Source: Branchipolynoe longqiensis (Eukaryota; Annelida; Polychaeta; Phyllodocida; Polynoidae). Taken from it: 64,000 nt of DNA. The stretch spans positions 4,102,371-4,166,370 of the forward strand of contig CM059199.1 in the NCBI GenBank assembly GCA_030323885.1. The letters are read 5' to 3'. A program made the translations under genes and the position numbers. A model generated the notes under the pieces. It searched no databases and was not told the origin of the DNA. It saw nothing but the letters and a program-made list of their open reading frames with translations. Shown here in pieces: positions 32,641-42,972 of the stretch. The first letter of the stretch is position 1; each line of letters opens with the position of its first letter.

Positions 32641-33114
32641 TTTCAAATCTGCATAATTCAATGAAAGCTATAAATTCGCTAAGCGAAAACACTCACCTAG
32701 ATTTGAGGAGTTCTAGCACAAAACCCCATAGAGGTGAATTAAAAAAATTGAGATATTTTGTACCTTCATATTGTTTTATTAATAATGCGCGGGTGATAGT
32801 TACAACAACTGCCGCTAGATGGCGATGGGGTGGTGCGGTGCGCACCTCGGTACCGGTGCAAGCCTGGTGCATTGTCTGGACCTCCTCCCGGCTCCTCCCG
32901 ACTCCTCCTGGCATCTACCTGGCTCATTGTCTCGGCACACAATCGCAGTGAATGCCCACACAGGTCCCTCCCCCGGCCGGCACAATCGGCGTTCTGTCGG
33001 CCCTTGCCAGCTCCCCCCCCCCTCCCCCGCTCCCCCCCCCCCCCACATGCACACATTGCACCTTTCTCATTCTGTCCATCAAGCCCGGAGTTCCACCACC
33101 TGAATCCCGCCGCA

Positions 33115-33622
33115 CCGGTGTCGCGGTTTCAGCTGACTGCCATTTTCAGCTGACTGCATAGACTCAAACTCAAGGCATTGTCAATGGTCATGAGCAATTT
33201 TCATACAGAAAATACAAAAAAAAGGTGAAATATCTCTAAAACCACACCACCTATTAACAAATCACTTGGTACACATATAGAAAACATCTTTACCAAAAAC
33301 ATTATATTATATTTATAAGGTTAGGGTTCTTGATTTCTATTAATTTTGAATAAAACAAATGTTTTGCACTGTGCGTACCGTCAAACTCAAGGCATTGTCA
33401 ATGGTCGTGAGCAATCTTCATACAGAAAATACAGCAAAAGTGAAATATCTCTAAAACCACACCACCTATAAACAAATCGCTTGGTACACATATAGAAAAC
33501 ATCTTTACCAAAAACATTATATTAAATTTATAAGGTTACCGATGATGATGTTAGATTTTGATGCATGCGCATGAAACTGACAGTCAGCTGAAAATGGCAG
33601 TCAGCTGAAACCACGACACCGG
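33115..33622. mobile_element. CCGGTGT TIR element, copy 1 (Q1)
   Basis: TIRs CCGGTGTCGCGGTTTCAGCT and, inverted from the right, CCGGTGTCGTGGTTTCAGCT, continuing GACTGCC. The interior holds two direct copies of an about 200-bp unit starting CAAACTCAAGGCATTGTCAA (33167 and 33381). No ORF. Upstream 33010-33050 is a poly-C tract. Confidence 0.85.
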
Positions 33623-33728
33623 GATTTAGGAACTTGCCCCTCCCCCCCCCCCCAACCTCACCCTGCTCCTCCTCGCTTCCTAGTACCAGTATTTACCTCC
33701 AAAGTTTGCAGGCAAACCGGCAGGAATT

Positions 33729-34062
33729 TGTATGTTTGTTGGGGTTTTACAACATAGCAACATCTAAGGTTACATCACGATGGGTACCAACTTGTAACAG
33801 TGCGCACTCAAGGCGACTTTACATTTATAGTACTCCCGCACCGGGAGACCAGACCACCAGCATCATCACCCAATGTCCCACTCAGTCACATTATGCTGAC
33901 ACTGTGTTAACCAGTATTTGCCCTATCCTAGTAATGCCAAGTGTCAGAATAGGTAGCAATAAGTATCGATGTTGTATGGCATTGGTTTGACTCGGCCAGG
34001 TTTCAAACTCTTGACCTTCCGCATGGGAAACCTGCGCTCTACTGATTCGGCCAGACGTCTGG
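33729..34062 (-). mobile_element. SINE-B
   Basis: TTTGTTGGGGTTTTACAACA through GACTCGGCCAGGTTTCAAAC and CCTGCGCTCTACTGATTCGG. The head is of the CGGTAGAGCG variant. Confidence 0.85.
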
Positions 34063-34399
34063 AAGATAACCAGCAGGGTAGATAGTCACCAAGAGAGATT
34101 TTATTGTTGTTAGTGATGAGAAAATGTTGGATATTTATTTTAATTCAGGTGTATTTTAATTATACTTGAAAAAATCCTGCATAGCTCTGGGTAAATAACT
34201 CTATTGATCACAGATGGAAGATGAGTGATATAGCACTGAGAAATGAATGATATGCATTTACCAGAAGAAGAAAAAGAAAAGAAAAAAAGGCCACATGGGT
34301 TTATGTAGTTTTTTGGATTGCTGGGTTCTCATGGTGCGAGTGAATGCAGAGAATTAAATGCTCAGGTTATTTTGACGGAAAGTTGTGTTGCCAGTGCTA

Positions 34400-34970
34400 A
34401 GGCCCTGTCACACTTTTTTGTGACTGAGGAAACGGATTGAAACGGACAAAAATATTCTAATCCGGTGTGATTCGGACTTGAAATGTATTGATTATGTAAC
34501 GGACAGTAACTGATGGGTAACAGACGGTAACGGACGGGTAACAGATGGTAATGGACGGTAACGGTTGATAACGTATCTAACGATCGACTGACAATTGAGT
34601 ATACAAAAAGAACTATAACGAATGGCAACGGATTTGTAATGGATATGTAATGGACGGGAACGGACGGTAATGGAAGGGAATGGATGGGTAACAGATGCGA
34701 ACGGACGGGTAGTGGATGGGAACGGACGGGGAATGGACGATAATGGATAATAACGGCATACTTAAGTCCAGCGCAATCCGTTAAAGTTTTGTGCATGCTC
34801 AAAACTTGTAAAGGATCGGGCCGGATATCAACGGATATCAACGGATATCAAACGGATATCAATGGATATCAACGGATATGCAACGGACACAAACCGGACT
34901 TTGACAGATATCGATGGACTTTGTTCCATTTCAATCCATTTCCTCAATTCGGTAAAGTGTGACAGGGCCT
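34400..34970. mobile_element. motif-saturated TIR element, ACGGA type (M6)
   Basis: Left AGGCCCTGTCACACTTTTTT, right GTAAAGTGTGACAGGGCCT (perfect over 15 bp). The interior is packed with AACGGACGGTAACGGATGGG-like words, TATCAACGGA repeated at 34817-34870. Core AAGTTTTG-TGCATGCT-CAAAACTT at 34783-34808, 69% along. An open frame on the minus strand (34362-34841) is simply the motif array read through. Confidence 0.82.
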
Positions 34971-35124
34971 ATACTATAGTTAAGCGGGTCCAGGAAGTCA
35001 GCACAATGGGACTGATGTGAAGTGAAGCCACCACTGGTGAACGTGGAGGTCACGTGTAGCGAAGTGAACATGTCATGGTGGCGCTTTGTATGTGTATACA
35101 TGATATAGCGTAATATATATATAT

Positions 35125-35430
35125 ATATAATACCGAACGGTGGATAAGTATTAGGGTCATTCTGATCACTACTCCTTGTTAATCAGCGCTGCCAACGCGC
35201 ATCATCATACTCCACTGATGCTTCACTATGTATGGGTTGTTAATTTAAATTTAATTTTGAATTTAAAAAGGAAATTGAATTTCATATTAATTTTGGTGAT
35301 TTTTACTAACTTTGATCACTTTGAGTAGACTGTCGTTGTGACCGCCTTAACAAAATATTGGTGCAGGGATTCATATGGAGCCTAGCTTTAACGCATGCTC
35401 TACATAGGCTAAAGCTAGGACAATCTAATA
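35125..35430 (+). repeat. dispersed repeat P, empty-site copy
   Basis: TACCGAACGGTGGATAAGTA, ATTCTGATCACTACTCC, TGTATGGGTTGTTAATT, GTGACCGCCTTAACAAAATA, then AGCCTAGCTTTAA. Collinear with 61990-62775, which carries an extra 354-bp MITE at the TTAA. Confidence 0.8.
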
Positions 35431-35520
35431 TAACATAACAGAAAAGCTGCTCTAGCCGAAACAAATGCTCAAAAACATGATCTAGTCAGCAGATTCTGTG
35501 GAAATTGGATTTGCTGGCAG

Positions 35521-35848
35521 TTTGTTTATTTGGTGTTGTTTTACGTCCTAGCAAAAACTAGAGTCATATCAGGGCTTACTGACTTGGAACAGTGTGCACT
35601 CATGGCAACTTTATAGTGCTATCCCACTGGGGGACCAGGCTCATGGCATCATGACCCGATATCCCACAGTCACATTACCCTGACACTGAGCCAACCAGTC
35701 CTTGCCCTATCCTATTAATGCTGAGCGCCAGGCTAGAAAGTGACACATATCTATTTTGTAAGTCATCAATTTGACTCGACCTGGAATTGAATTCCCGATC
35801 TCCGCATGGGAGGCCTGCGCTCTACTGATTCGGCCACGGCACGTGGTG
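35521..35848 (-). mobile_element. SINE-B
   Basis: TTATTTGGTGTTGTTTTACG to GGCCTGCGCTCTACTGATTC and GGCCACGGCACG. Confidence 0.85.
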
Positions 35849-36021
35849 GGAGTTCTGTCTAATCTCTAGAATGCCCGCCATCATCATCCTTACATTGCTT
35901 TTTGTGGGGAAAAGAATCAATATATCCTTCAATTACTTTAAACCGAGTTGTAAATATGTTGTATCATTGTTTTAATATCCTTTCAGGCTTAGCTAGAAAA
36001 CCTTCCGGCATTATTTCACGA

Positions 36022-36372
36022 TTTCCCATCTAACCACCAGACGGGATGGCCGAACGAGTTGAGTGTTCATCTCCCGTTTTTGTAGATCAAACCCTGGTCG
36101 AGTCAAACCAATGACTTAAAAATGCATACCTGTCGATTCCTAGCCAGGCACTCAGCATTATTAGGATAGGGCACGGACTGGTTGGCTCAGTGTCAGGATA
36201 ATATGACTGAGTGGGATATCGGGTCATGCCTCATGGTGCGGGCAGCCTGGTCTCTCAGAGTAGGGGCAACACTATGAAGTCACCATGAGTGCGCACTGTC
36301 ACAAGTCGGTCCCCGCCCTGATATGAATTTAGAAGTTGCCAGGACGTAAAACTCCAACAACCAACAAACCTT
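36022..36372 (+). mobile_element. SINE-B
   Basis: GACGGGATGGCCGAACGAGT with a shortened B-box side (GATCAAACCCTGGTCGAG), complete body, end GGACGTAAAACTCCAACAAC. Confidence 0.85.
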
Positions 36373-36762
36373 TTGACATTATTTCCTCCTTTGCCATCTA
36401 ACCACTCAGTGCCCAGCTTCGCCGTCTGCCCGCCAGGGGGCGCCTCACATAGGCGGTGGGTGGGCGCTCTGAGGGCCGGCACTTCCCCGTCCTTCCCTCC
36501 TTACTTTGACCTACCCACACACCCTCACTTTTTCCCCACCACCCACCCCGCCGCGCACACTTCCCGACCCACTCCCCACACACTGTCATAAATATCATTA
36601 CATAATCACAGGTAAGCCCATATTGTCGCCCTGATTGCCTGGTTGCGGCTGGACAGGTAAGATATATGGGTTGTCCAGGTGAGCTGTGTGTGACTTGGGC
36701 AGGTGAGTGGGTGTTGGTGGGTGTGGGGTACACGTGTGTGACTTGCTGTATGGTCAGGCTAA

Positions 36763-36890
36763 TAGACCCGACGCCGGGGCTCCGAGACCGGCCCGGGCGG
36801 GTGATTTATGGCCGAGCTGTCAGGCTGCTACCCCCGTCAAACCCGGCCCCCGCCCGGGCGGTCTCTAGGCCCGTCGGGTGATCTCAGCCG
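36763..36890. repeat. GC-rich inverted repeat
   Basis: GACCCGACGCCGGGGCTCCG, AGACCGGCCCGGGCGGG pairs with CCCGCCCGGGCGGTCTCTAG and GCCCGTCGGGTGATC over about 40 bp with interruptions. Could be a small TIR element or a strong hairpin. Confidence 0.6.
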
Positions 36891-36919
36891 CCTCCCTCCC
36901 ATGTGTGTGTTCATATCTG

Positions 36920-37215
36920 ATTTGGGTGTGTGGGTGTGTGGGTGTGTGGGTGTGTGGGTGTGTGGGTGTGTGGGTGTGTGGGTGTGTGGGTGTGTGGGTG
37001 TGTGGGTGTGTGGGTTGTGTGGGTGTGTGGGTGTGTGGGTGTGTGTGTGGTGTGTGGGTGTGTGGGTGTGTGGGTGTGTGGTGTGTGTGGTGTGGTGTGT
37101 GAGTGTGTGGGTGTGTGGGTGTGTGGGTGTATGTGGGTGTATGTGGGTGTATGTGGGTATGTGGGTGTATGTGGGTGTGTGGATGTGTGGGGTTTTGGGG
37201 GTGTGGATGTGTGGG
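36920..37215. repeat. (TGTGTGGG)n minisatellite
   Basis: Eight-base GTGTGGGT units with local TGTATGTGGG variants. V/C/G frames are artefacts. A minus-strand SINE-B begins right after it. Confidence 0.95.
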
Positions 37216-37235
37216 GGTAAGTCGGGGGTGTGGCG

Positions 37236-37845
37236 GTTGGTTGGTTGTTGGGGTTTTACGTCCTGGCAACATCTAAGGTCATATCAGGATGGGTACCGGC
37301 TTGTGACAGTGCTCACTCATTGTGACCCACTGGAGAGACCAGGCCACCAGGACCATGACCTGATATCGCACTCAGTCACATTACCCTGACACTGAGCCAA
37401 CCAGTCCTTGCCCTGTCGTAATAATTTGTTTGTTTGTTGTTGTTTTACGTCCTAGCAACATCTAAGGTCATATCAGGATGGGTAGCGACTTGTGACAGTG
37501 CGCACTCATGGCGACTTTATAGTGCTGTTCCACTGGGAAACCAGGCCGCCAGCACCATGACCTGGTATCCCACTCAGGCACATTATCCTGACACTGAGCA
37601 CACCAGTCCTTGCCCTATCCTAATAATACCGAGTGCCTGGCTAGGAAGCGACAAGTATCAATTTTTAAGTCATTGGTTTGACTCGACCAGGGTTCGAACC
37701 CACGACCCCACGATCTACTAGCATGGGAGACGGACGCTCTAACTCATTCTGCCATCACGTCTGGTCCTTGTTGTAATAATGTCGAGCTCCTTGTAGGATG
37801 CGACAAGTATCAATTTCTAAGTCATTGGTTTGACTTGACCAGTGG
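37236..37845 (-). mobile_element. SINE-B split by a second SINE-B
   Basis: The outer copy (37236-37425) stops at CCAGTCCTTGCCCTGTCGTA; an entire second copy (37426-37766, GTTTGTTGTTGTTTTACGTC to GACGCTCTAACTCATTCTGC and CATCACGTCTGG) follows; the outer copy then resumes GTAATAATGTCGAGCTCCTT and GATGCGACAAGTATCAATTT. GTAATAAT on both sides is the likely duplicated target. Confidence 0.85.
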
Positions 37846-37925
37846 AAGTGTGGGGTGTGGGGTGTGGGTAGGGTGTGTGGTATGATTGTGGGTGTGGGGA
37901 TGTGAGTGTGGGTGTGGGGATTGTT
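37845..37925. repeat. GTGTGGG-type repeat
   Basis: GTGTGGGGTGTGGGG units after the SINE end. Confidence 0.85.
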
Positions 37926-37934
37926 CATGTGTTT

Positions 37935-38560
37935 GGGTTTTACGTTTAAGGTCATATTCTTCTTCTTGGTTGTCCATCGGTGGCAATGATGACAGCAACT
38001 CATCATTTATTGCGAGCTCGTCGATGACCGATGAGTCCAATTTGTGCTCAGAATGTACGGAGGCCCGTTGGACATGTGTGTGTAGCTGCAGTCGGAGAGT
38101 CTGGTGTGTGAAGGAGACAATCTTTTCTCTGTTGATGCTTTTGTTTAGCTTGAGATATACATTCAAACTGTGCGGTGTCTTTGCGAATGTCATATCAGTA
38201 ATGCCACCGACTTGTGACAGTGCGCGCTCATGGTGACTTTATAGTGCCGCCCCAATGAGACACCAAACCACCGGCTACATGGCCTGATACCCCACTCAGT
38301 CACATTTTCCAGATACTGAGCAATGCAACCCCTGACATATGCTACTTGTGAGAGTGCACACTCATGGTGACTTTATAGTGCCGGCCCCACTGAGGTACCA
38401 AACCACCAGTACCATGGCCTGATATCCCTGCTCAGTCACATTATCCTGACACTGAGCTAACTAGTCCTTTCCCTATCCTAATAATGCCGAGCACCAAGCT
38501 AGGTAGTGACAAGTATCAATTTTGTAAGTCACTAGTTTGAATCAACCGGGACATGAATCT
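37935..38560 (-). mobile_element. SINE-B with 231-bp insertion and partial duplication
   Basis: TTTTACGTTTAAGGTCATAT, insertion 37958-38188, then the body. The block GACTTGTGACAGTGCGCGCT ... CACTCAGTCACATT is present twice in tandem (38206-38310 and 38340-38450), then the usual CTAGGTAGTGACAAGTATCA. Confidence 0.75.
37958..38188 (-). other. 231-bp insertion with coding-like frame
   Basis: Flanked by GTCATAT at 37951-37957 and 38189-38195. The minus strand reads FAKTPHSLNVYLKLNKSINR, EKIVSFTHQTLRLQLHTHVQ, RASVHSEHKLDSSVIDELAI, NDELLSSLPPMDNQEEE, about 77 residues, complex in composition and open from one edge of the insert to the other. It ends beside a GAAGAAGAA run on that strand. I do not recognise the protein. 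It could be a fragment of an unknown retroelement ORF or a reverse-transcribed piece of a host mRNA. Confidence 0.5.
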
Positions 38561-38801
38561 ATGAAAATCCACTATGCCTCCCCCTCCCTGCACCCGCCAA
38601 CCAAATTAGGCGCTTCTCTCAGAACATACCTGCATGATCGTCTATCGTGCAAACATGTCACTAATAAGTGTGATTGATGGCGTTGACCTGGCTTTGCTGG
38701 GTGTGGTAACATTTAGGTTCTGTTTGCGTATGATTTCTATATGTTCATTCACATGAAGCAGTGCAGAGTTGTGTCATCTCCATTCAATAATCCGTTTCTT
38801 A

Positions 38802-39467
38802 AGGCCCTGTCACACTATGATGTAACGACGTCAGCGTAGGAAGAACGTGAAGAACGTTGAACTTCTCGGCGTAGTATGCAATTTGGGCACAAGTTGAACG
38901 TGGATGCAGCGAGTTGATGAGAGCGTAACGTCGGTAAAGCATAGTGATACCATCATTCAATGAGAGAGCACCACGTCATTACGTTCACGGAACGTTATGA
39001 ACGTTATTCCCTCACCAGAACTATGTTACGTGACGTTACATACGTCATGACACGGTGGCGAAACGTTGAACGTACATTGAACGTACGTTCTCCTGACGTT
39101 CTCCTGACGTTCCCATTACGCTGCGTGGACATTTCCACCGGGTTTAATGTGGGTCAACGTAGTGGAACGTAGTTGAATATAGTGAGCAGCGTTTGACTAA
39201 CGTCCGTTTAACGTCATTGACGTTCGCCGAACTTGTACCGATCGTACGGCGATTTACGTCGATTTACGTTCGATTTACGTCGAAAGTTTTGAACAGGTTC
39301 AAAACTTTGACGCGCCCCGACGTAACATGACGTAACGTGACGTAGCTCGACGTCAGTCTAACGTCATTCTGATGTCATCATAACGTAACCCAACATAGGT
39401 CAAGGTAATGATGAAACGTGATCACGTGAGGCTTACGTTTGCTCGTTACATCGTAGTGTGACAGGGG
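38802..39467. mobile_element. motif-saturated TIR element, ACGT type (M7)
   Basis: Left AGGCCCTGTCACACTATGAT, right ACATCGTAGTGTGACAGGGG (inverted). Collinear with M5 (GAACGTGAAGAACGTTGAAC, TTCTCGGCGTAGTATGCA) but with two instead of six CGTTCTCCTGA units. Core AAGTTTTG-AACAGGTT-CAAAACTT at 39283-39309, 74% along. Confidence 0.82.
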
Positions 39468-39572
39468 TATAACGCCGTCTGCCCTGACAGTGATATTGGT
39501 TCACAGGTGGCAGGTGTTGTTCACATCACCATTTTAACGGGGACTTGGCCAACAAGTCCTGATTGGTGGACC

Positions 39573-39903
39573 GGACGTGGTGGCCGAATCGGTAGAGCGT
39601 AGATCTCCCATGCGGAAGGTCGGGAGTTTTTAATTCCCAGTCGAGTCAAACCAATGACTTACAAAATTGACACTTGTCACTTCCTAGCCAGGCGCTCAGC
39701 ATTATTAGATTGGACAAGGACTGGTTTGGTCGGTGTCAGGATAATCTGACTGAGTGGAATATCAGGTCATGGTACTGGCAGCCTGGTCTCCCAGTGGGGC
39801 AGCACTATGAAGTCGCCATGAGTGCGCACTGTCACAAGTCGGTACCCGTCCTGATATGACCTTAGATGTTGTTAGGACGTAAAACTCCAACAACCAACCG
39901 ACC
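39573..39903 (+). mobile_element. SINE-B, CGGTAGAGCG head variant
   Basis: GACGTGGTGGCCGAATCGGT, AGAGCG, then GGGAGTTTTTAATTCCC in place of a canonical B box; complete body and AACTCCAACAACCAACC end. Confidence 0.87.
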
Positions 39904-40007
39904 AATGCTGATTACTGTGCGTGGTGCACTGCCTTTAAAAAGTGACCCCACCCCCATCCACACACACAGAAATATCGAGAATTTTATCTCAGTCGCCTAA
40001 TACCCGT

Positions 40008-40390
40008 TTGTTTGTTGGAGTTTCCCATCCTCACAACACCTAAGGACATACCAGGATGGGTACTGACTTGTGACAGTGCACACTCCTGCCGACTTTTTAG
40101 TACTGCCCGACTGGGATGGGAGACCAGGGTAATGTGACCTGCCCAGTCACATTATCCTGATACTGAGCAAACCAGGCCTTGTCCTATCCTAGTAATGCCA
40201 GGCTAGGTAGTGGCATATCAGATAATGCGCAAACCAGTCCTTGCCTTATCCTACTAATGCTGAGCGCCAGGCTAGGTAGCGACAAGTATTAATTGTGTAA
40301 GTCCTGAGTTTGACTCGGCTGGGTTTCACACTCGCGACCTTCCACACGGGAAACCTGCGCTCTCATCGATTCAGCCACCGCGTCTGGTCA
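40008..40390 (-). mobile_element. SINE-B with internal duplication
   Basis: TTTGTTGGAGTTTCCCATCC to CATCGATTCAGCCACCGCGT. The stretch around AAACCAGGCCTTGTCCTATC is repeated as AAACCAGTCCTTGCCTTATC. Confidence 0.8.
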
Positions 40391-40552
40391 CGCGTTACCT
40401 TTTCATATGAAAAGAAAAGGAAAGAACTCTTTTTTACGAGCAACGAAGGATTCAGATGCTCATTTGGTTTACTCACTTAGGGACAGAAAATGGGCGGGGT
40501 GGGGGATGGGGAAGGGGGGGGGGGGGTGAGCCAGGGGGGGTGGCTCGGTATT

Positions 40553-40650
40553 AAAGCGGCATAGTCCGATGAAAGCATGACATTTTCAAAAGCAAAACAC
40601 TGACCTAGATTTGCTTCTGTGAGGTATAAAGTATTTATGCAAATATTATG
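40553..40650 (-). mobile_element. TTAA MITE D end fragment
   Basis: TTAAAGCGGCATAGTCCGAT, GACATTTTCAAAAGCAAAAC and CTAGATTTG match the inverted right end of family D. Confidence 0.6.
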
Positions 40651-40686
40651 TATAAAATTCCCACGGTCTTCTTTTTGTTCTTAAGC

Positions 40687-41233
40687 GGGCATTCCTTACA
40701 CGCGGTATGCGGTATGTGGCATGCGGCATGCGGCATGTGATATGCGAATGGCATGATTCCTTACACGCGGTATGCGGCATGCGGCACACAACTGGCTATA
40801 TTATTGCCAATTTTTAGATAAGTATTCATGTTTCTGTGAATCTGGTAGCTTTCCCTCGGCGTTCTCCCCTCCTCTCTCTTCCCTCACGGCTTTCTCACCT
40901 TCCCGCCTCCTTCCCCCTTATAAGCACACACTAATCACTATGTACACGGCACCCCTCTAGGCCGTTCCGTAATGCCCAGTCGCCTCTCCTAGTGTTAAAC
41001 TAATGGACACATCAGACTCAGGTTTCTATTCCCACCCCGCTTGCCGCATGCCGCATGCCGCATGCCACACCGATCGCTACATGGACCGATCGGAAAAATG
41101 CATTCGCATTCGCATTCGCATACCGTGTGTAAGGAATGTAGCTCATAGGTTTCAAGGCGTTTCGATTTTTTGTCGCATTCACATTCGCATACCGCATACC
41201 GCATACCACATACCGCGTGTAAGGAATGCGCCC
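40687..41233. mobile_element. motif-saturated TIR element, GCGGTATGCGG type (M8)
   Basis: Left GGGCATTCCTTACACGCGGT then ATGCGGTATGTGG; right, inverted, GGGCGCATTCCTTACACGCG then GTATGTGGTATGCGG. ATTCCTTACACGCGG recurs once inside at 40758 and the inverted form GTGTGTAAGGAATG at 41135. The rest is GCATGCGGCATGCGG and GCATTCGCATTCGCAT arrays around a unique centre (40800-41010). Confidence 0.8.
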
Positions 41234-41454
41234 TTTATTCCGATATTGGTCCTGTAGCCTTTCCTTTTGATATCTTCCTTTCTACTATGGGTTACTGGAG
41301 GTTGGGGAGCGGCCTGGAGACCGGGAGGCCTGCTTCCAAGCAGCTCCACTAATTCCCCTCCTTTCCTCCAGGCGGCGCCTCACCCACCTACTAACGGCCC
41401 GTTTCGCAACCGATCGACACCAATGAATAAATTAAGCAACTGTTGCTGTATAGA

Positions 41455-41694
41455 AAGGAATACCAAGTCACTTTAATAGAACTTGTTAATTTGGTTATTG
41501 TAGAAGCCCATAGTGTCAGAGATTTGACGTGCTTGCCAAAATAAATTAGGAAAATTTGCACTTCAGATATCTCCAAAGTTTGCCATTTAAAATGAAAGTT
41601 ACTTCAAACTAGAATAAGATTGTAATGATCAACCTAATATATTTATCTCAGAAAAATGACAGAAACTCAAAACCGTCGGACTATGCAGCTTTAA
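41455..41694 (-). mobile_element. TTAA MITE D, 5'-half in inverted orientation
   Basis: Ends TCGGACTATGCAGCTTTAA with AGAAACTCAAAACCGTC, AATATATTTATCTCAGAAAA; runs back to GTGTCAGAGATTTGACGTGC and TACCAAGTCACTTTAATAG. Confidence 0.75.
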
Positions 41695-41699
41695 CAAAT

Positions 41700-42105
41700 T
41701 TAACAATGAGTGTGGCTTGGCGCATGTGCCACAGATGCGCCTCACTGAGACTCCGATTGCATGCCTTCGGGCAAAAAGAGGTCAAGTAAATTAAAGCCAA
41801 ACAGCACTCTGTGATAACGAGGCAACAGCCTTTGCCGGGACATGCTTAGCGCCCTTGTTGGTTTTTTTACCATCCACCCACCATCCTTTTCTTAATTTAT
41901 TATTTTGGTTCGAATTTCTTTTTTGTTTTTGTTTCCCGCCCTTTGGTTTGGCTGCTCGCGCATCCACAGTCGGGACCGACATTAGTCTGAGATGGCGCGA
42001 AGAAGTAGAAATGAAAAGAATGCGAGAAGAAGAAGAAAAGGGGGAGAGAAAGAAAGCACGATGGTGTTGCTGATCTGTGCTCCCTCATGCCATCGGCTCC
42101 TCGGC
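41700..42105. other. unique sequence, nothing recognised
   Basis: Contains a GA-rich stretch (42000-42060). Short frames on both strands show no domain. Confidence 0.4.
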
Positions 42106-42109
42106 AGCA

Positions 42110-42660
42110 GCCATTGGGAGTGGGAGTAGGGTGGGAGTTGGGGGTGAGGGGTTGTGTGTGGGGGAGGGGGAGGAGGGTGGTGTGTAGGGGAGGCTGTGTG
42201 GGTAGGTGGGTGGGTGAGGGGAGATGGGGGATTTTGTGTGTGGGGTGAAGGGTGTGATTTTGTGTAGGAGGGGGAGGAGGGATGGGGGAGGGGATATTGT
42301 GTGAGGGAGAGGGGGGTTGTGTGGGGGGGAGGGGGTATTGTGTGGGGGAGAAGTGGGAGGGGAGGGGTGTCCTTGTATGTGGGGAAAGGGGGAGGGGAAT
42401 TGGGTGTCTGGAGGGGGAGGGGGTATTGTATGTGGGAGAGGGGGAGGGGAATTGTGTGTGTGGAGGGGGAGGGGGCATTGTATGTGGGAGAGGGGGAGGG
42501 GGTATTGTATGTGGGAGAGGGGGAGGGGGGATTGTGTGTGTGGAGGGGAGGGGGTATTGTATGTGTGACAGGGGAGGGGGGATTATGTGTGTGGAGGGGG
42601 ATTGTATATGGGAGAGGGGGAGACTGTATGTGTGGGGAAGGGAGGCCAGGAGGGGGTACA
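42110..42660. repeat. G-rich minisatellite (GGGGGAGGGGGTATTGTATGTGGGAGA)
   Basis: Degenerate 25-35 bp units. Gly/Val/Cys frames on plus and Pro/His frames on minus (up to 279 codons) are artefacts of composition. Confidence 0.9.
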
Positions 42661-42972
42661 CATGTAGGGGCTCCATTCCCCTTTTATCGCTCACCCAAGC
42701 TGCCTGGCTGAGCCGAGAATGAGGAAATTGTTGTCGCATGCCATCTCTTTGTCATGCAAACAATGGCCGCCTTTCCTCCACGATGTGGACCATGTCACGT
42801 GACTACAACGTTTGATCCCTGCACCTCCAGTGTCGGTTCCTCCTCCAGGAATCTCCTACCTGCTGCTTCCTCAGTCAGCCAGCCCTCAAACAATCACCTT
42901 CACCTCCAGTTGCTACCCAGCTGCGACGCTGATGGCCTCTTTTGAAGGCGACTGTGGTATTCTGAAAGCAGT

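Noticed and set aside
34362..34841. 159-codon frame
   Set aside because: Read-through of the ACGGA motif array in a TIR element.
10579..37272. Open frames starting MLPGRKTP (10579-10872, 24144-24572, 36865-37272, minus strand)
   Set aside because: The shared N-terminus is a SINE-B 3' end translated, followed by simple-repeat translation; not a gene family.
41900..42739. 279-codon Pro/Thr/His-rich frame
   Set aside because: Covers a G-rich minisatellite; the opposite strand is open too.
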